The notes under the pieces: generated by a model
The model's database searches: none
Seen by the model: only the letters and a program-made list of their open reading frames with translations
What the model was told of the DNA's origin: nothing
From: CAVWUA01 sp963758025
Lineage (GTDB): Bacteria; Planctomycetota; Planctomycetia; Isosphaerales; Isosphaeraceae
DNA length: 64,000 bases
Assembly (NCBI GenBank): GCA_963758025.1
Contig: CAVWUA010000016.1
Coordinates: forward strand, 124,001-188,000
Direction: 5' to 3'
Translations under genes and position numbers: made by a program
In this document: positions 59,164-64,000 of the stretch, one piece after another
Position numbering within the stretch: the first letter of the stretch is position 1
Layout: each line of letters starts with the position of its first letter

Positions 59164-62073
59164 ATGTCGGACAACACGACGAAACCCGAGCCGAAGGGGC
59201 GGGAAATTAGCCCCGCCACGGCGAAAACGCGGCAGCGACGCGGCGGGATGGGGCGGTGGATCACCGCGGTGGTGGTGCTGGCGGCATTCGGCCTCGGCTA
59301 CCTGATTCAGGGGGTCTTCGGACCGCCCGCGTCGGCGACGGAGGGAACCGACGCGGCGCCCGCCGAGAGCGCGGAGGCGACCGTCTGGACCTGTTCCATG
59401 CACCCGCAGATTCGCAAGCCGGAGCCTGGCCTGTGCCCGATCTGCGCGATGGACCTGATTCCGCTGAAAACCGGCGGCGAGGAGGAAAAGGGCCTCCGGG
59501 AACTGTCGATCAGCCGGGCCGCCCGGGAGCTGACGAACATCCAGACAGCGCCCGTCGAGCATCGTTACATCACGGCGACGATCCGCATGGTCGGCAAGGT
59601 GACTTATGACGAAACCCGCCTCGGCTACATCACCGCCTGGGTTCCCGGCCGGCTCGATCGCCTGTACGTCGATTACACGGGGGTCGAGGTTCAGAAGGGG
59701 GACCACATGGCCTCCATCTACAGCCCGGATCTCTACAGTGCCCAGGCCGAGTTGATCCGCGCGTACGAGTCCCGGCAAAAACGTGGCTCGGGCACCGGCA
59801 TCCTCAGCGCGGAGAAGCTCTGGAAATCCGCCCGCGAGAAGCTCCGGCTCTGGGGCATGACCGAGGAGCAAATCCAGGAGGCCGAACAACGTAGCCAGCC
59901 CTCGGACCACATGACGATCTTTGCTCCCATGGGCGGGATCGTGATCCACAAGAATGCTCAGGAAGGGATGTACGTGGATGTCGGCACGCGGATCTACACG
60001 ATCGCCGACCTCAGCCGCGTGTGGGTCAAGCTGGATGCCTACGAGTCGGACCTGACCTGGCTGCGTTACGGGCAGGAGGTGGAATTCACCACCGAGGCCT
60101 ATCCCGGCACGGTCTTCACCGGCCGCGTCGCCTTCATTGACCCGGTGCTCGACCCGAAAACGCGCACGGTGAAGGTCCGGGTCAACGTGCCGAATCCGTA
60201 CGGCAAGCTCAAGCCGGAGATGTTCGTCCGGGGCGAAGTGCACGCCCAGGTGGCGACGGCCGGCCGGGTGATGTCGCCGGAACTGGTCGGCAAATGGATC
60301 TGCCGGATGCATCCGGGGATCGTCAAGGATCAGGCCGGGGATTGCGACATCTGCGGGATGCCCCTCGTGCGCACCGAGACGCTCGGTTATGTCTCGCCGA
60401 CGGCCGCCGCGAACGACTCGGCCGAACCGCTGGTCGTGCCGGCATCGGCCGTGCTTCGGACCGGAACGCGGGCGGTCGTTTACGTGGAGGTCTCCAGCGC
60501 CGATCGACCGACCTACGAGGGGCGCGAAATCGTTCTCGGCCCGCGCGCGGGGATTTCTACCTCGTGCGCAGTGGTCTGGAAGCGGGGGAGCGGGTCGTGA
60601 CCAACGGCAACTTCAAGCTCGATAGCGCCCTGCAAATCGCCGCCAAGCCCAGCATGATGAATCCCGAACTCGCGGGTGGTGGCGGTGGCGGCGGTCACGA
60701 TCATGGGAATCAGGCCAAGGACCAAGGCCGAGCCGGGCGGCGGCGAGGTGCGCCATGTTCCGACCGCGTTGAAGGCCCGGCTCGCCAACCTTCAGGCCGC
60801 CTACAAGAACGTGGCGACGGCCGCCCAGGGTGATGACCGCGAGGCCGTGCGCGAGGCGCTCGGCGAGTTCCAGAAAGCGATCGAAGGGATTGATGCGAAG
60901 GAGCTGGAGGGGCACGCCGCCATGCTCTGGAAGGAGCTGGCCATGCGGCTGCGGAACGACACCGTCGAGGGTCGCTGGGCGGCCAGCCCCGCCCGGGCTC
61001 ACGCCGCGCTGGCCAGTCTGACGGCGGACTTCCAGCAGTTGCGCGACCAGTTCGGCCTGACCGATGGCCCGTCGGGAGGCAAGCGGTTCGAGGTCCCGGA
61101 GAACTTCCGTCAGCAGCTCGGCCGGCTCTGGGAGTCGTACCTCGCCGCCCAGGATGCGCTGGCCGGCGATGACCGAGCGAAGGCACAGATGGCGGCGGGC
61201 GCGGCCTTGAAATCTCTGCAAGGTGTGGACATGTCGTTGCTCTCGGGTGAAGCCCACGACGTCTGGATGCGGACGCACGCCGACGTCGAGGCCGCCGCCG
61301 AGACCCTGAGCGGGGCGGACGACCTGGAGGCCCAGCGCCAGGCCTTCGCGACGCTCTCCGAAGCCTTGCGGGACGTCGTCGCGTCGTTCGGGCTGGGTGA
61401 GAAATCCGGCACGGTCTATCAACTTCGCTGCGCGATGGCCTTCGACGGGCAAGGCGCCCGCTGGCTCCAGGCCGACGATGAGGTTCGAAACCCGTACTTC
61501 GGCCCGGCGATGTTGAAATGTGCCAATGATGTGGAACTGATCTGGGACGGCCCGCCCGCCGGTTCGGATGGTCCGGGGTCCGTCGTGGCGCCCGAGGCCT
61601 TTCAGAGTCAACTGGTCGGTCTCCTCAATGCGTATCTGTCCGTCCAGCAGGCGCTGGCGTCGGACAACCTGGCGAAGTCGCGGCAGGCCGTGCAGGCGTT
61701 TCAGCAGACGCTGAAGGGCATCGACGGCAAATCCCTGGAGGGGGAGGCCCGCAACGTCTGGACGCGAGAACGCGCGGACCTTCAGAAAACGTCAGGCCGG
61801 CTCACGGAGGCCAGGGATTTGAAGAGCCTGCGGGAAGCGTTTGCCCTGGTTTCCGAGGAGATTCCGGTGGTCCTCGAATCGTTCGGGGTCGAGCCGAACC
61901 GCCCTGTCTATCGCCTGCACTGCCCGATGGCGTTCGGCGGCCGGGGGGCAAGCTGGCTTCAGAAGGACGACCAGGCCAAGAATCCCTACTTCGGCGCGAC
62001 CATGCTCCGCTGCGCCGACAAGATCGAGCAGATCGCGGGTCGGCCCGTGGAGGAGGGGCGGACCCATGAATGA
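59164..62073 (+). CDS. cusB: CusB-like RND efflux adaptor with two heavy-metal-binding domains and a triple DUF3347-like tail (two frame breaks)
   Basis: About 970 residues. A membrane anchor (WITAVVVLAAFGLGYLIQGV) is followed by a heavy-metal-binding domain WTCSMHPQIRKPEPGLCPIC. The barrel-sandwich/lipoyl adaptor region runs from ELTNIQTAPVEHRYITATIR to MFVRGEVHAQV. A second metal-binding domain, WICRMHPGIVKDQAGDCDIC, is inserted before the membrane-proximal part. After a Gly/His linker (GGGGGGGHDHG) come three repeats of about 130 residues resembling DUF3347. Repeats 2 and 3 end YQLRCAMAFDGQGARWLQAD and YRLHCPMAFGGRGASWLQKD with conserved cysteines. The frame changes near 60555 and 60715. 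Strong ribosome-binding site GGAGGAGGATCC. It overlaps the cusA-like start (ATGAATGA). Confidence 0.8.
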
Positions 62074-64000
62074 GCCGCAACCGCCGGCCCCTCGGGAATC
62101 GTTGCTGGACCGGGTCATCCGGTTCTGCCTGGAGAACAAGCTGGTCGTGACGTTGCTGGTCATCGCCATCGGCGTCTGGGGCGTGACGGTCGCGCCGTTC
62201 GACTGGGACATCTCCGTCCTGCCACGCGACCCGGTCCCGACCGACGCCATTCCCGACATCGGCGAGAACCAGCAGATCGTCTTCACCGAGTGGATGGGCC
62301 GCTCGCCACAGGATGTCGAGGACCAGATCACCTACCCCCTGACCGTCTCGCTTCTGGGCACTCCCGGCGTGCGGACGATCCGGAGCTATTCGTTCTTCGG
62401 ATTCTCGTCCATCTATATCATCTTCAAGGAGGATGTCGATTTTTACTGGTCCCGGAGCCGGGTTCTGGAGAAGCTCAACAGCCTGCCGTCGGGCACCTTG
62501 CCCGAGGGCGTTCAGCCGACGCTCGGACCGGATGCGACGGCCCTGGGGCAGGTGTACTGGTACACGCTCGAAGGGCGCGACCCGGACGGTCAACCGGTCG
62601 GGGACTGGGACCTGCACGAGCTGCGCTCGGTGCAGGACTGGTACGTGCGCTACGCCTTGCAGTCCGCCGAGGGGATCAGTGAAGTCGCCTCGATTGGCGG
62701 GTTCGTGCAGGAGTACCAGATCGACGTCGATCCCGACGCCATGCGGGCCTTCGACGTCTCGCTGGAGGACGTTTTCCAGGCGGTGCGGATGTCGAACGTG
62801 GACGTCGGCGCCCGCACGATCGAGGTGAACAAGGTCGAGTACGTGATCCGCGGCCTCGGCTTCATCCAGTCGTTGAAGGACATCGAGCAGACGGTCATCA
62901 AGGAATCCGAAAATGTGCCGGTTCGCATCGGTGACGTTGCCTCGGTGACGCTCGGCCCGGCCCTGCGCCGTGGCGCGCTCGACAAGGAGGGGGCCGAGGC
63001 CGTCGGCGGGGTTGCCGTGGTGCGCTACGGGTTCAACCCGCTGGAGGCGATCGAGAACATCAAGGCGAAGCTCGCCGAGATCGCCCCCGGCTTGCCCACC
63101 AAGGCGGTCATCGACTTCGATCGGGTGGACCGGGAGGAGGTCGCGCGCTTCGCCGCCGCGCACGAGTTCACCCCGTTCGAGGGGGCCATGCCGGATCAAA
63201 AAGCCTGGCTCGGCTGGCTCCGCTCCACGCCCCGCGACGAGTGGCCCGAATGGGTGACGACCAGCCAGGTGACGGTCGTGCCGTTTTACGACCGCTCCGG
63301 CCTGATCCGTGAGACCCTGGGCACGCTCGACACGGCCCTGGTCGAGGAGATCCTGGTGACGATCATCGTGGTGATCGTCATGGTGCTGCACCTGCGTAGC
63401 TCGATCCTCATCAGCGCCGTGCTGCCGCTGGCGGTCTTGATGTGCTTCATCGCCATGAAAGTCTTCGGCGTCGATGCGAACGTCGTGGCGCTTTCCGGCA
63501 TTGCCATCGCGATCGGCACGATGGTCGATATGGGGATTATTATCTGCGAGAATATTCTCAACCATCTGGACGAGGCGGACCCGTCCGAGGACCGTCTGGA
63601 GGTGATTTTCCGGGCGTCCAGTGAGGTGGCGAGCGCGGTCCTGACGGCGGTTTCGACGACGGTGATCAGCTTCCTGCCGGTCTTCACCATGACGGGGGCC
63701 GAGGGAAAGCTGTTCCGACCCTTGGCGTTCACGAAGACGTTCGCCCTGATCGCCTCAGTGATCGTGGCCCTGACGATCATTCCCCCGGCCGCGCACGTCC
63801 TGTTCACCGGGCGGATCAAGCGGGATCGCCTGCGACGGATAGCGCTCTTCGCCCTGATCGTGGCGGGGGTGGTCGCCGGGTTCGTGCTGACGTGGTGGGT
63901 CGGGGCGATCGTGGCGGGCCTGGGGGCCTATCACCTGCTGGCCGAGACCTTGCCGCCGAGTTGGCGGCGCGTCGGTCCCTGGATCGCGAACGCGGTGGCG
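62066..64000 (+). CDS. cusA: CusA-like heavy-metal RND efflux pump, 3' end outside the window
   Basis: 645 codons are present, without a frame break. The first helix (NKLVVTLLVIAIGVWGV) is followed by the porter region with DAIPDIGENQQIVFTEWMGR, then SPQDVEDQITYPL and TIRSYSFFGFSSIYIIF, all typical of HME-RND pumps. The membrane core has VEEILVTIIVVIVMVLHLRS and GIAIAIGTMVDMGIIICENI, the proton-relay helix 4 motif. Such pumps extrude Cu(I)/Ag(I) or divalent metals using the proton gradient. The start overlaps the adaptor gene's stop, so the two are co-translated. The C-terminal half lies beyond 64000. Confidence 0.92.
   Translation, partial: MNEPQPPAPRESLLDRVIRFCLENKLVVTLLVIAIGVWGVTVAPFDWDISVLPRDPVPTDAIPDIGENQQIVFTEWMGRSPQDVEDQITYPLTVSLLGTPGVRTIRSYSFFGFSSIYIIFKEDVDFYWSRSRVLEKLNSLPSGTLPEGVQPTLGPDATALGQVYWYTLEGRDPDGQPVGDWDLHELRSVQDWYVRYALQSAEGISEVASIGGFVQEYQIDVDPDAMRAFDVSLEDVFQAVRMSNVDVGARTIEVNKVEYVIRGLGFIQSLKDIEQTVIKESENVPVRIGDVASVTLGPALRRGALDKEGAEAVGGVAVVRYGFNPLEAIENIKAKLAEIAPGLPTKAVIDFDRVDREEVARFAAAHEFTPFEGAMPDQKAWLGWLRSTPRDEWPEWVTTSQVTVVPFYDRSGLIRETLGTLDTALVEEILVTIIVVIVMVLHLRSSILISAVLPLAVLMCFIAMKVFGVDANVVALSGIAIAIGTMVDMGIIICENILNHLDEADPSEDRLEVIFRASSEVASAVLTAVSTTVISFLPVFTMTGAEGKLFRPLAFTKTFALIASVIVALTIIPPAAHVLFTGRIKRDRLRRIALFALIVAGVVAGFVLTWWVGAIVAGLGAYHLLAETLPPSWRRVGPWIANAVA

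Noticed and set aside
61802..63565. 587-codon minus-strand open frame opposite the efflux pump
   Set aside because: The plus strand encodes a clear CusA-like pump; the antisense frame is compositional.

Overview
The window is a high-GC, gene-dense stretch of a planctomycete chromosome, most like the Isosphaeraceae/Gemmataceae side of the phylum. This is inferred from gene content: a Tat-type DUF1501 protein, a DUF1549/DUF1553 protein, a tandem DUF1080 protein, a DUF1559 (H-X9-DG) domain, BlaI/M56 pairs, a PEP-CTERM tail, a formylglycine-type sulfatase and many secreted proteins with no assigned function. I found no rRNA, tRNA, CRISPR array, prophage or intact insertion sequence.

Layout. 0-8.2 kb: minus-strand envelope genes (a zinc-ribbon membrane protein, DUF1501, and a beta-lactamase-fold/D-aminoacylase fusion). 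8.3-12.4 kb: a BlaI repressor and a very large M56 sensor peptidase behind a perfect palindromic operator. 12.4-17.7 kb: minus-strand DUF1080, metallo-beta-lactamase-fold, Uma2 and DUF1549/1553 genes. 17.9-22.9 kb: an ArnT/PMT-type glycosyltransferase converging on a second BlaI/M56 module whose peptidase is fused to a DUF1559 domain. 23-34 kb: an NtrC-like regulator, a di-haem cytochrome, a tandem STN-like protein, a short MITE-like element, a FAD monooxygenase, and a histidine kinase beside a periplasmic-binding-like protein. 34.5-40.6 kb: an alpha/beta hydrolase, pstSCAB-phoB and csrA. 40.9-46.3 kb: trxB, ftsH, two overlapping TIR-domain genes and a PfkB-family sugar kinase. 46.5-54.1 kb: archease, a phosphoglucosamine mutase-like gene, a HAD phosphatase, a sigma factor, a peroxiredoxin, glycogen synthase and a PhoR-like kinase. 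54.3-58.2 kb: an MBL/rhodanese protein, a sulfatase, an EF-hand protein and a SET protein. 58.5-64 kb: a metal-efflux operon (Cys-rich secreted protein, CusB-like adaptor, CusA-like pump running off the edge).

How genes work together. pstSCAB, phoB and the PhoR-like kinase 13 kb away form a phosphate-sensing set with no phoU in the window. Each BlaI/M56 pair should form a protease-triggered derepression switch. The adaptor and pump form a tripartite copper/silver-type exporter. The two TIR genes are translationally coupled and are the best candidate for a small uncharacterised immune or NAD-processing module.

Quality caveat. Many genes are broken by single-base frame changes, mostly +1, while the protein sequence stays conserved on both sides. 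The breaks are densest in pstS-phoB (about 22 in 3.5 kb) and absent from roughly 39.8 to 47.2 kb. I read nearly all of them as sequence or assembly errors and give full gene spans across the breaks.
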